From NCBI RefSeq assembly GCF_002917095.1, contig NZ_PQGA01000021.1, forward strand, positions 17,996 to 81,995: DNA of 64,000 nucleotides. The letters run 5' to 3'. The notes under the pieces are model-generated. The model made no database searches, was not told the origin of the DNA, and worked only from the letters and a program-made list of their open reading frames with translations. This document shows, piece after piece, positions 32,064 to 40,493 of this stretch; within the stretch, counting starts at the first letter, position 1; the number at the start of each line of letters is the position of its first letter. Position numbers and translations under genes: made by a program. This DNA comes from Paraburkholderia eburnea. GTDB lineage: Bacteria > Pseudomonadota > Gammaproteobacteria > Burkholderiales > Burkholderiaceae.

Positions 32064-34649
32064 TCAGGTGATCCACGACTGCTGCAACAGCGCCGGGACA
32101 CCCTGCGGAGCGATGGCCGGGCTAAACAGAAATCCCTGAACACTATCGCAGCCGCATCGCCGCAGAAAATCGCACTGACTGGCCTGCTCGACGCCTTCCG
32201 CGACGGTGTCCATCCCGAGCTTGTGGCTGAGGGCGACCACCGCCTCGACGATCGCAACGTTTCCCGGCTGCGTGTCCAGATCCGCCATGAAACTGCGATC
32301 GATCTTGATGGTGTGCACAGGGAAGGCCTGAAGGTGCGTCAGTGAGGCGTAGCCGGTACCGAAATCGTCGAGTGCGATTCGCACCCCCTCGTCGCTGAGC
32401 ATCCGCAACGCCCGTCCGACGCCTTCCGCGCTGCGGCCGAGGAAAACCGTCTCCGTCACCTCGACCTCGAAGCAGTCGGCGGATACGCGTTCGGTCGCGA
32501 GTCGCGAGAGGAGTTCCTCGGCGAAATCGTCGTGCATGAACTGCGCGGCGGCCGCATTGATGGCGATGCGGCCGAACGGCAGGCCGGCATCGAGCCAGCG
32601 ATGCACGTCGGCCAGAATATTGCTGAACATCAGTTCATGCAGTTCGACCGCAAGCTCCACGTTCTCGAACGCGGCGGCAATGCCGGCGGGCGGCAGCATT
32701 TGCCCGTCGCCCGTGTGCCAGCGCAGAAGGGCCTCGAAGCCGGTGATGCGGCCGGACTGCAGATCGACCTTCGGCTGATAGAACGGGCGAATGCGGTCTG
32801 CGTCGACGGCCCGCCGGGCGCGCGCGATCATTTCCGCGCGCTCGCGTGCCTTGCGGCGCATGTCCGGATGGAACACGGTCATGCCGCCGCGGGCGGTCGC
32901 CTTGGCGGCGTACAGCGCCGTATCGGTGGCCTTGAGCAGATCGGTCGCATCGGTGCCGTGCTCGGGGAAACAGGCAACGCCGATGCTCGCCCGACAGTCG
33001 AGAACGCGCTGCGCGTAGCTGAGCGGCTGCCGCAAGCGTGCGCCGACCGCCGTGCCGATATCGTGAATGTCGGCGCGCGAAACCGAAGGCAACGCAATGC
33101 CGAACTCGTCGCCCCCAAGCCGTGCGATGAATGACTGAGCGGGCAGCACCTCGCGCAGTCGTTCCGCGAGCGCGCATAGCAGCGCGTCTCCCGCGTCGTG
33201 CCCGATCTGGTCGTTCGTTCCCTTCAGATCGTCGACGTCCGCGATCAGGATCGCAAGGCCGGCATCCTGATCGCGGACGTCCAGCTCGATGAGGCGCTCG
33301 ACCTCGTGCTGGAACGCCAGGCGATTGGGCAGACCCGTCAGCGCGTCGTGGGTCGCCATCCAGCGGATGCGTTCGTCGGCCGTCCGTTCGTCGGTGATGT
33401 CCCGGAACGTGACGAGCGCGCGCTTCAGTGCGCCGGACGGCAGGAACGTTTTCCAGCCGCGCGCGCTCAGCCATCGCTCCCGCCCGTCGTCCGCGCGGCG
33501 GATGCGGAGCGTGGCGTCGAACTCCTGTTGCCGGCTGCCGTCGTCCGGTGCGGCGAGCGCCGATTTCAGCCGGTCTCTGTCATCGGGATGCATGAGCCCG
33601 GATACGGTTTCGGCTTGCGGGTTCTCGTCGGCCGACAAGCCGAACATGGCCTTCAGTTCGTCGGACCAGACCTCCCAACCCGTCTGCCGGTCGAGGTCCC
33701 ACACGCCGAGTTCGGCGGCCCGAACCGCGAGGCGAAACCGCTGTTCGTTTTCGCGCAGCGCATTTTCGGCGGCCTTGCGATCGTCGATGTCTTCCAGCGT
33801 GCCGTACCAGCGAACGATCTCGCCGAGGCTGTTACGGCGCGCCTGCGCGCGGGCGCGCACCCAGCGATAGCCACCGTCCCGTCCGTTAATGCGATATTCG
33901 ACGTCGACGGGATTGCCGGAGCGCAGGGCCGCTTGCCACGCCGCGACCGTGGGCGCGACGTCGTCCGGATGCAGCGCGTCCAGCCAGCCGATTCCCTTCA
34001 CGGCGTCCACGCTCTGTCCGGTTGCCTCCATCCAACGGGGGCTCACCTCCTCGATGAGGCCGTCGGCGGTCGCGGTCCAGGGAATGCCGGGGTTCAGTTG
34101 GACCGTGTACCGGTAATGCTCCTCGCTGCCGCGCAATGCCTCTTCGGCAAGAACCTGCTGATGAATGTTCTCGCTGCGCCCATGCCAGCCCATCACCCGG
34201 CCGGAGGCGTCGCGGCAGGCAATGGCCCGCGTGCGATACCACAGCGCATCGCCGGTGCCGAAGGCGAAGCGGCAGCGAACATCGAGCAGATGTCCGTCGG
34301 ACAGGCACTCCCCGAGCGCCCGCTCAATGATCGGATGATCGTCCGGGGGAACGAGTGTGCGCCAATGCCGCCCGACCAGTCGCGGGCTTAACGAGTCGGC
34401 CGTCGCGCCGTCCGGTCCGACAATCTGGCCGAGCACGCCGGCGCTGTCTGCGACCCACCGGATCGTTGGGTCGAGCGCATCCCAGTCCCGTCGCACGATG
34501 CGCTGAGGGTCAAGATTGCCGGCCGTTGACTCGATATTCCGGTCATCCAGCGGGGATCCTGTTTCGGGCACGCCACTGGCCTGAGTCCTTTCGTCCGGAC
34601 ACTCGCTATGGGAAGTCCAGTCACGGTTGTGGGATTGGCGTCGTTCCAT
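32064..34649 (-). CDS. PAS-GGDEF-EAL c-di-GMP signalling enzyme
   Basis: A roughly 861-residue cytosolic sensor enzyme with no transmembrane segment. Two or three PAS/PAC modules come first (for example WMEATGQSVDAVKGIGWLD; the last ends TDERTADERIRWMATHDAL). Then comes a GGDEF domain with intact active-site motif RLGGDEFG (about residue 510). An EAL domain follows, with intact FEALLRW, DDFGTGY, IKIDRSF and AEGVE residues. The EAL side therefore looks able to hydrolyse c-di-GMP, and the GGDEF side may be active or regulatory. ATG 34649 is preferred; a TTG at 34712 keeps the frame open. It is a candidate modulator of the c-di-GMP-dependent cellulose system elsewhere in the window. Confidence 0.92.
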   Translation of the reverse strand: MERRQSHNRDWTSHSECPDERTQASGVPETGSPLDDRNIESTAGNLDPQRIVRRDWDALDPTIRWVADSAGVLGQIVGPDGATADSLSPRLVGRHWRTLVPPDDHPIIERALGECLSDGHLLDVRCRFAFGTGDALWYRTRAIACRDASGRVMGWHGRSENIHQQVLAEEALRGSEEHYRYTVQLNPGIPWTATADGLIEEVSPRWMEATGQSVDAVKGIGWLDALHPDDVAPTVAAWQAALRSGNPVDVEYRINGRDGGYRWVRARAQARRNSLGEIVRWYGTLEDIDDRKAAENALRENEQRFRLAVRAAELGVWDLDRQTGWEVWSDELKAMFGLSADENPQAETVSGLMHPDDRDRLKSALAAPDDGSRQQEFDATLRIRRADDGRERWLSARGWKTFLPSGALKRALVTFRDITDERTADERIRWMATHDALTGLPNRLAFQHEVERLIELDVRDQDAGLAILIADVDDLKGTNDQIGHDAGDALLCALAERLREVLPAQSFIARLGGDEFGIALPSVSRADIHDIGTAVGARLRQPLSYAQRVLDCRASIGVACFPEHGTDATDLLKATDTALYAAKATARGGMTVFHPDMRRKARERAEMIARARRAVDADRIRPFYQPKVDLQSGRITGFEALLRWHTGDGQMLPPAGIAAAFENVELAVELHELMFSNILADVHRWLDAGLPFGRIAINAAAAQFMHDDFAEELLSRLATERVSADCFEVEVTETVFLGRSAEGVGRALRMLSDEGVRIALDDFGTGYASLTHLQAFPVHTIKIDRSFMADLDTQPGNVAIVEAVVALSHKLGMDTVAEGVEQASQCDFLRRCGCDSVQGFLFSPAIAPQGVPALLQQSWIT

Positions 34650-34773
34650 CGTTTCGGTATCGCTGATGATCACTGTCGGTGGTGCGATCCGGCATCGCGA
34701 CCATAAGGGCAATGAAAATGCATTTCGTGATTCCTGGTGTTAACGGGTGTTAACGGCAACGGATGCAATGGGT

Positions 34774-36030
34774 TTAATCGATGTATCGGGGGTCGCCGCC
34801 TGGACTCTGTCGAAAGCTGTCGTTATCGGCGCATCGAGCGTAAAGCGAACCCCTCCTATGCATTGTTGAACTCAATGCGATGATCCGCTCGAAATCTCGT
34901 AGTCCAACTGCTCCTGTTTTTCTCAGAAGGGTGCGAATCTGGCTGCGTACCGTGTCGAGCGATACGCGTCTAGTACGCGCGACATTTTCAGCCGTTACGC
35001 CGCCCGCCAGGGCGACCGCGACTTCCGCCTCGGAGCGCGTGAGCCCGAACAGATCGATGAGCAGCCTGACGGGGGGCGACGATGGCCTGAGCAGATGGCG
35101 CGTGAGTACGGTCGCCGCGCCGTGGATGACGCTTGTGCCCATATTGGACTGGGTTGACGAAGACAGGTGGCGCAGGGCAGGGCATACCAAAGCCGAAAGC
35201 ACGGCGGAATCGCCCGGCGACGCGTTTGGGCGCGCGTGGATCTGCATGCCACCACCGGCGCCGCCCCGAGAGGCGGCGCCCACCAGGCGGCAAAGCTGCG
35301 CGTCGTCGTCGGGATGACTCGCGAAAAGTCTGCATGCGCCTGAGACGGGGCCGGGCCGAGGCCGTGCCGAAGACAGCCCAGACTGCGAATCGCTTAGCAA
35401 CGCTACGGCTTCCGCGTTGCTGTAAAGGACCCGCATTTCCCTGTCGACGACGATGACGCCAACCGGAAGCGCATCGAGTGCGCCGGTGGCGAGGCTGGAC
35501 GTTGTGGGCGCTAGCCGGGCGCGCATCTGAAGCCCGCGCTGCAAATGCGGAAGCAACTGGGAGAGGGTGCGCTTGTCCTCCTCATCGAATGGCCGTGATG
35601 CCGCATCCCGGTGCAGTCCAAGCGGAATAACCTTCGACACGTTGATCAGGCCTCCGATCAGGTAGCGTCGCGAGCTATTGCGACCGAACTCGGCGTAAAA
35701 CTCGCTTTTCACATAGCTGGCGTCCGGAATAATCTCGTGACCGAGCCGGACATCCCCTTGCCGACGCACCGTTTCCTCGACGCTCACCTCGCGCGCAGCG
35801 GCGCGATAGGGGTCAAGAAGAACGTATCGGGACGCGTATTGTTCGTCATACGAATCGTGATGCATCAGAAGGTTGCCTGGCGTGCCGGCTCCATCCGCCA
35901 GCCACAGCGTCGCGCGTTGTGCCTCGAAAAGCGTCATCAGTTTGCCGCCAAGATCCTGCCAGCTCGCACCTTCGTCGAGTGCGGCAGCATAGATCAGATC
36001 GACAGCTTCCAGGAGTTCGTTGCGTCGCAA
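34774..36030 (-). CDS. LuxR-type helix-turn-helix transcriptional regulator
   Basis: A 418-residue regulator with a LuxR-type DNA-binding domain at the C-terminus (FGLTRSEAEVAVALAGG, then VARTRRVSLDTVRSQIRTLLRKTG, about residues 330-385). The first roughly 190 residues resemble the helical/GAF-like sensory region seen in several LuxR-type regulators, but I cannot name the ligand. No transmembrane segment is present. It is divergent from the multicopper oxidase gene, and a perfect inverted repeat lies 34-57 bp upstream of its start. It is probably the regulator of the oxidase. Confidence 0.85.
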   Translation of the reverse strand: MRRNELLEAVDLIYAAALDEGASWQDLGGKLMTLFEAQRATLWLADGAGTPGNLLMHHDSYDEQYASRYVLLDPYRAAAREVSVEETVRRQGDVRLGHEIIPDASYVKSEFYAEFGRNSSRRYLIGGLINVSKVIPLGLHRDAASRPFDEEDKRTLSQLLPHLQRGLQMRARLAPTTSSLATGALDALPVGVIVVDREMRVLYSNAEAVALLSDSQSGLSSARPRPGPVSGACRLFASHPDDDAQLCRLVGAASRGGAGGGMQIHARPNASPGDSAVLSALVCPALRHLSSSTQSNMGTSVIHGAATVLTRHLLRPSSPPVRLLIDLFGLTRSEAEVAVALAGGVTAENVARTRRVSLDTVRSQIRTLLRKTGAVGLRDFERIIALSSTMHRRGSLYARCADNDSFRQSPGGDPRYID

Positions 36031-36063
36031 GGGCGGCTCCGGCTGTGGAGGCCATTCAGCGTG

Positions 36064-36087
36064 GCCATCACCACTTCTGGTGATGGC
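36064..36087. promoter_or_regulatory. Perfect 10-bp inverted repeat in the luxR/oxidase intergenic region
   Basis: GCCATCACCA (36064-36073), CTTC, TGGTGATGGC (36078-36087). It is the strongest palindrome in the 287-bp gap between the LuxR gene and the multicopper oxidase, 34 bp upstream of the LuxR start. It is a possible autoregulatory or oxidase operator, but a structured 5' leader of the LuxR mRNA cannot be excluded. Confidence 0.6.
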
Positions 36088-36317
36088 AAAGTACGCTCAA
36101 TATTACACACTTCATTCGATTCCCATCCAGTTGAGGTTGTGCCTCGAATTACAGGGTGGAAGCAACAGGCACGCGAGCGCAACGTCCGACGGGCTTCGTT
36201 GTTCGAGCATGGTTTCCGAACTGTGCGGCGGCGAGCGGCTCGGCGAATCAAACCCATGAGCGCACTTCGGCGGTTAGTCATCTCCAGCAGGGAAACAGGG
36301 TGTGAAGGAGAGATACC

Positions 36318-38522
36318 ATGTCCCACGATGCAGCGGATCATCGCAAGCCGGCAACCAGGTCTCGACCAGGGATGATCGCTCTGATTGCTGCCGCTTTGTC
36401 GTCGATTCTCCTCGCGCATGGCTGCCATAGCGATGTGGATAGCGCTCCCACTGTTGTCGTGCAGACGAAACTGGACGGGAGTTGCTTCACGAAGTTCGCG
36501 ATCAGCCTGCCGGTGTTCGGACCAGCAGGCTCGATACCGCGCGTGGATGCGGCCGCCCACCCCAACCTGACCGTAACCATGCTGGAGACCAACCAGCAGG
36601 TGCTGCCACCGGGTTCCTACGCTAAATGCGGCGCAGGCGTTACGTTGGGTCAAACACGTATCTGGGCATATCAGACTGCTGATTCCAGCACCGGTGAAGT
36701 GCTTGGCCCGGCGCACTGGCCGGCGGTCACCATTGTCGCCCAGCGCGGCACGGCGACCGAAGCCACATACGTCAATAAACTACCGAGCTTCGATCCGCAG
36801 CATCCGACTGGCCCTGGACTGGTGCAAGGAGAACTGCCATTCGATCAGACCGTGCATTGGGCTGATCCGTTGAAGGGCGGTTGCGCGATGCAGATGCAGA
36901 GCGCCGGCGTTAGTTCGTCGTGTAAGCAGAACTACATCGGCCCAGTGCCCGCTACCGTGCACTTGCATGGCGCTGAAATTCCCGCCGCCTACGACGGCGA
37001 TCCAGATTCGTGGTTCACACCAAACGGACTGAAAGGCACAGACTTCCACACGATCGGTAGCCCTGCTCCTGGCACGGCGATCTATGACTATCCCAATTCG
37101 CAGGAACCCGGCACGCTATGGTTCCATGATCATGCTCTGGGCGTCACGCGTCTGAACGTCTACGCGGGGCTCGCGGGTTTCTATTTTCTCAAGGACCCCG
37201 CCACAGAGCCGCAGGGATATCCGGATGGTCCCGACGAAATCGAAATGGCAGTACAGGATCGCATGTTCGACACGAGCGGTCAGCTCTACTTGCCCACGCA
37301 GCAGGCTTCCCTCGATCACCCATTTTGGAGTCCCATTTTCGAGGGTGATGTCGCGGTCGTGAATGGGGCGGCGTTCCCTTTCCTGAATGTCGAGCCGCGA
37401 CGCTACCGCCTGCATATCCTGAACGGCAGCCTGAATCGCGGATATACATTTGTCTTTGGCAACGTCCCTGTCTATCTGGTCGGCGCGGACGACAACTATT
37501 TCGACAAACCCGTTCCCCTTGCGGCTGCTTCGGGCGGTGCCTCCGGGGGACTACCCGTGTCGCCGGGTGAGCGGGCCGACATCATCGTTGACTTCTCCAA
37601 TTTCGCCGGCCAGACGATCGAACTGACAAATTCACAGCCCGGCCAGGACGTCCAACTGCCCGATATCATGCAATTCCGGGTCGCGGCGTCGGCATCGACG
37701 CCTGATACCAGTTGCGATCCCGCCAATCCGGACGCGGCGTCTGGACGTTGCGCCAGGAAAACCCCGCTGGCTCATCTGACCGATGGCAATGGCAATGTGC
37801 TCCCTGGGGTCAAAGTCGATCGGGTCAGGCAGATGGTCCTCTACGATCACGTCGAGACGTCTGGTGGTCCCGTTCCAACGGATATCAAGGAGTATGTCAA
37901 TAACACCACATGGAACGGCCTGGAGTCGCCGGGCATCGCCCACGATTTCCCGAGCGATGGCATCAGCGAACTGCCACGCGTGGGGTCGACGGAAATGTGG
38001 GAAATCGTTTATCTGTCGACGATGGCTGGCGCCAGTCACCCGGTTCATCTCCATCTGACGCAGTTCCAGGTTCTCAATCGTCAGGCCATCAACACAACTC
38101 AATATCTGGCGGACTGGAATAAAGCCTTCGGTGCGGCAGGCAGCAATCCGACGCCTCTGCCGACGGGATGCACGGCTGGCAAGTACTGCGCCGACTATGG
38201 CCCTCCCCTCGACTACGCGACGCCCAACAAGGACGGTGCGCTTGGCGGCAATCTGCCCTTCAGCGGCTATCTGGAAGGCGCCACCATCCCGCCAACGCCT
38301 GCGGAATCGGGCTGGAAGGACACGGCGGATGCGCATGCGGGACAGGTCCTCAGAATTCTTGTGCGATGGACACCTTCGGGCGTTCCTGTCACCGCCAACC
38401 AGTCCGACGCGGGACAGAATCTGTACGAGTTCGATCCGACGCAGGGATACTACGTCTGGCACTGTCACGTCCTCACCCATGAAGACAATGAAATGATGCG
38501 GCCGTATCGCGTGACGAATTGA
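36318..38522 (+). CDS. Multicopper oxidase (CotA/bilirubin-oxidase-like)
   Basis: A 734-residue periplasmic oxidase. A hydrophobic N-terminal signal region (about 19-35) ends in AHGC, which may be a lipoprotein cysteine (Cys36) although the box is imperfect. The copper motifs are complete: H-L-H-G (His215, His217), FHDHALG, H-P-V-H-L-H, and the C-terminal H-C-H-V-L-T-H-x-x-x-x-M-M with the Cys and Met of the type 1 site. It oxidises phenols, bilirubin-like tetrapyrroles, Mn2+ or metal complexes with O2; the substrate is not deducible. It is divergent from the LuxR-type regulator and followed 12 bp later by a small secreted protein. Confidence 0.92.
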   Translation: MSHDAADHRKPATRSRPGMIALIAAALSSILLAHGCHSDVDSAPTVVVQTKLDGSCFTKFAISLPVFGPAGSIPRVDAAAHPNLTVTMLETNQQVLPPGSYAKCGAGVTLGQTRIWAYQTADSSTGEVLGPAHWPAVTIVAQRGTATEATYVNKLPSFDPQHPTGPGLVQGELPFDQTVHWADPLKGGCAMQMQSAGVSSSCKQNYIGPVPATVHLHGAEIPAAYDGDPDSWFTPNGLKGTDFHTIGSPAPGTAIYDYPNSQEPGTLWFHDHALGVTRLNVYAGLAGFYFLKDPATEPQGYPDGPDEIEMAVQDRMFDTSGQLYLPTQQASLDHPFWSPIFEGDVAVVNGAAFPFLNVEPRRYRLHILNGSLNRGYTFVFGNVPVYLVGADDNYFDKPVPLAAASGGASGGLPVSPGERADIIVDFSNFAGQTIELTNSQPGQDVQLPDIMQFRVAASASTPDTSCDPANPDAASGRCARKTPLAHLTDGNGNVLPGVKVDRVRQMVLYDHVETSGGPVPTDIKEYVNNTTWNGLESPGIAHDFPSDGISELPRVGSTEMWEIVYLSTMAGASHPVHLHLTQFQVLNRQAINTTQYLADWNKAFGAAGSNPTPLPTGCTAGKYCADYGPPLDYATPNKDGALGGNLPFSGYLEGATIPPTPAESGWKDTADAHAGQVLRILVRWTPSGVPVTANQSDAGQNLYEFDPTQGYYVWHCHVLTHEDNEMMRPYRVTN

Positions 38523-38534
38523 AGGTGGGTTGAT

Positions 38535-38984
38535 ATGTACTCCGTTCTATCGGCGCGTCTGAATCTGGTGGCCGCGATATGTTGCGTCCTTCCCGTCGGG
38601 ACATCCGGCCGTACTCCGCTCGAAAATGAGGTTACGGTCTATATGTTGTCCTGTGACGGGGCACCGGTGAGCGGCGTCTGCCGTGGCAAGGAAAAGACGT
38701 ATCTCCCTTTCACGTACGAGGTTTCGGTCGATCAGCATTCCGTGTCGTACTGGACGATGGACGATCCTGGTGTGCGGCGTGAGCTTTCGTTCTGCGCAGT
38801 TCATGACGCAAATAGCTGGTTGTGCCAATGGAGCAGCGATGACATTCCCAAGGCAAGATTCGGGATGGTGTCCGGGAAATACGTGGAGATCGTAACCTGT
38901 ATAACCGATACAACTCACCGGCCGCCTTATCAGGTGCCAATGTGGCGTTGGTGGCTTGCACGGTTGCATGAGAAGCTTGCCTGA
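38535..38984 (+). CDS. Small exported cysteine-containing protein next to the oxidase
   Basis: A 149-residue protein with a putative signal peptide (1 to about 26) and five cysteines in the mature part, suggesting disulfides in the periplasm or outside. It is Trp-rich at the C-terminus. I recognise no family. It starts 12 bp after the multicopper oxidase with an AAGGTGGG site, so it is probably cotranscribed and may be a partner or inhibitor of the oxidase. Confidence 0.65.
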   Translation: MYSVLSARLNLVAAICCVLPVGTSGRTPLENEVTVYMLSCDGAPVSGVCRGKEKTYLPFTYEVSVDQHSVSYWTMDDPGVRRELSFCAVHDANSWLCQWSSDDIPKARFGMVSGKYVEIVTCITDTTHRPPYQVPMWRWWLARLHEKLA

Positions 38985-39076
38985 AAGCGATTTCAGCTTG
39001 CGGATCTTCGCTGTTTTTGCGCTCTGCCGTGCCGCGCGGGCGGTAGGGCATACACGCTAATGCAGATGTGCGAATA

Positions 39077-39125
39077 ACAAAATTCGAATTCTGTGGTTAG
39101 TCGCGGGCAATACGCTCCCTATACT
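39077..39125 (+). promoter_or_regulatory. Palindrome and -10-like box before the monooxygenase pair
   Basis: ACAAAATTCGAATTCTGT (39077-39094) is an 18-bp palindrome with one mismatched pair. TATACT at 39120-39125 could be a -10 with a weak -35 TTAGTC at 39097-39102 (17-bp spacer). The two sit about 75 bp upstream of the gene at 39200. Confidence 0.45.
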
Positions 39126-39199
39126 TTTTCCTTTGCCGAAACGCCGTGCGGTTGCCCGGGAATCAACGTCATTCGCGGGTCTGGAAAAAGGAAAACTGG

Positions 39200-40435
39200 A
39201 TGTCCGCTCTTCCCGCTGAACTCCCGCTGCGCGATCGCGCGGCCAATGCCACGTTGCAGGATGCGCTCGCCGATTTGCCCTCGCTCGTGCAGACGATTGG
39301 CAAAGACGCCGCCGGGCGCGAAGGGCGCCGCGAATTGCCCTTCGAGGGCTTCGAAGCGTTCCGGCGCTCGGGGCTGGGGCGCCTCAGGTTGCCGGTGGAG
39401 TGGGGCGGACTGGGCGGCTCGCTGCTGGACGAATTCGAGGTGATCACGGCCCTCGCGGCGGCCGACAGCAATCTCGCGCACGCGCTGCGCATTCACTTCG
39501 ATCAGACCGAAGCACTGCTGCTCTCGGCTCGCACGCCGTTCAACGATTTGCAGATCCAGCGCGTGATCGACGGCGCCATCTTTGGCGGCGCCTCGACCGA
39601 ACGGGGTACGTCGCGCCCGGGCGAGTACACCACGGCGCTCAGGCGCGACGGCGAGCATTATCGGCTCGATGGCCGCAAATACTATTCGACCGGCACGGCC
39701 TTCTCAGACTACGCGCGCGTGGGTGTGCTGAACGACGAGGGCCAGCCTGTGGTGGTGATCGTGCCGGTCGGCCGCGAGGGCCTTACGGTGCTCGACGACT
39801 GGGACGGCATGGGGCAGCGCATGACGGCGAGCGGCAGTCTGGTGTTCGAGAACCTGCTGGTGCGCGCCGACGAGATCACGGAACGCGGCCTGAGCACGCT
39901 CGCGGGGCGTCACGGCGGTGCGCTGCGCCAACTCCATCTGGTCGCGGTGGCGGCAGGCATCGTCCGTAACGTGGTGGCGGATGCGAGGCGCTATGTGCTG
40001 GAACATGGGCGCCCCGTGCTGCACAGCCCGGCGCCCTCGGCGCGCGAGGATGCGTTCATTCAGCAGGTCGTCGGCACGCTGTCCGCGCATAGTCATGCGA
40101 TTGATGCACTGGTGCGCGAAAACGCCCGCGTGCTCGATCGATCGGCACAAGCGATCCGCTCGGGTGCGCCAGACGCGGACTCACTCGTGCTCGAAGGCGC
40201 GCTGGCGACGGCGCGCACGCAACTCGTGGTGAGCAAGCTGGCGCTGGAGGCCGGCGAACGCCTGTTCGAGGCGGGCGGCGCGTCCGCGACCTCGCGTGCG
40301 CACAATTTCGACCGGCACTGGCGCAACCTGCGCACGATCTTCAGTCACAACCCGCTGCTGCACAAGGCGCGCGTGGTGGGTGACTATGACCTGAACGGCG
40401 TGACGACGCACCTCACCGAAGGCCGCGTATTCTGA
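39200..40435 (+). CDS. Acyl-CoA-dehydrogenase-fold monooxygenase (DszC/SfnC-like)
   Basis: A 411-residue flavoprotein of the acyl-CoA dehydrogenase fold. The C-terminal block HWRNLRTIFSHNPLLHKARVVGDYDLNG is characteristic of the DszC/SfnC type of reduced-flavin-dependent monooxygenases, which oxygenate dibenzothiophene or sulfone-type compounds. N-terminal helices contain GLGRLRLPVEWGGLGGS. ATG 39200 is chosen because AAGGA stands 6-8 bp upstream; the frame is open a little earlier. It is followed by a bacterial-luciferase-type monooxygenase, the pairing expected for sulfur-compound degradation. The substrate is inferred from family and pairing. Confidence 0.85.
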   Translation: MSALPAELPLRDRAANATLQDALADLPSLVQTIGKDAAGREGRRELPFEGFEAFRRSGLGRLRLPVEWGGLGGSLLDEFEVITALAAADSNLAHALRIHFDQTEALLLSARTPFNDLQIQRVIDGAIFGGASTERGTSRPGEYTTALRRDGEHYRLDGRKYYSTGTAFSDYARVGVLNDEGQPVVVIVPVGREGLTVLDDWDGMGQRMTASGSLVFENLLVRADEITERGLSTLAGRHGGALRQLHLVAVAAGIVRNVVADARRYVLEHGRPVLHSPAPSAREDAFIQQVVGTLSAHSHAIDALVRENARVLDRSAQAIRSGAPDADSLVLEGALATARTQLVVSKLALEAGERLFEAGGASATSRAHNFDRHWRNLRTIFSHNPLLHKARVVGDYDLNGVTTHLTEGRVF

Positions 40436-40493
40436 AGACCCGCGCGCGGCCTGTCCTGGCCGCGCTGTCCTTGATCCGGGGAGTATCCGCGAG

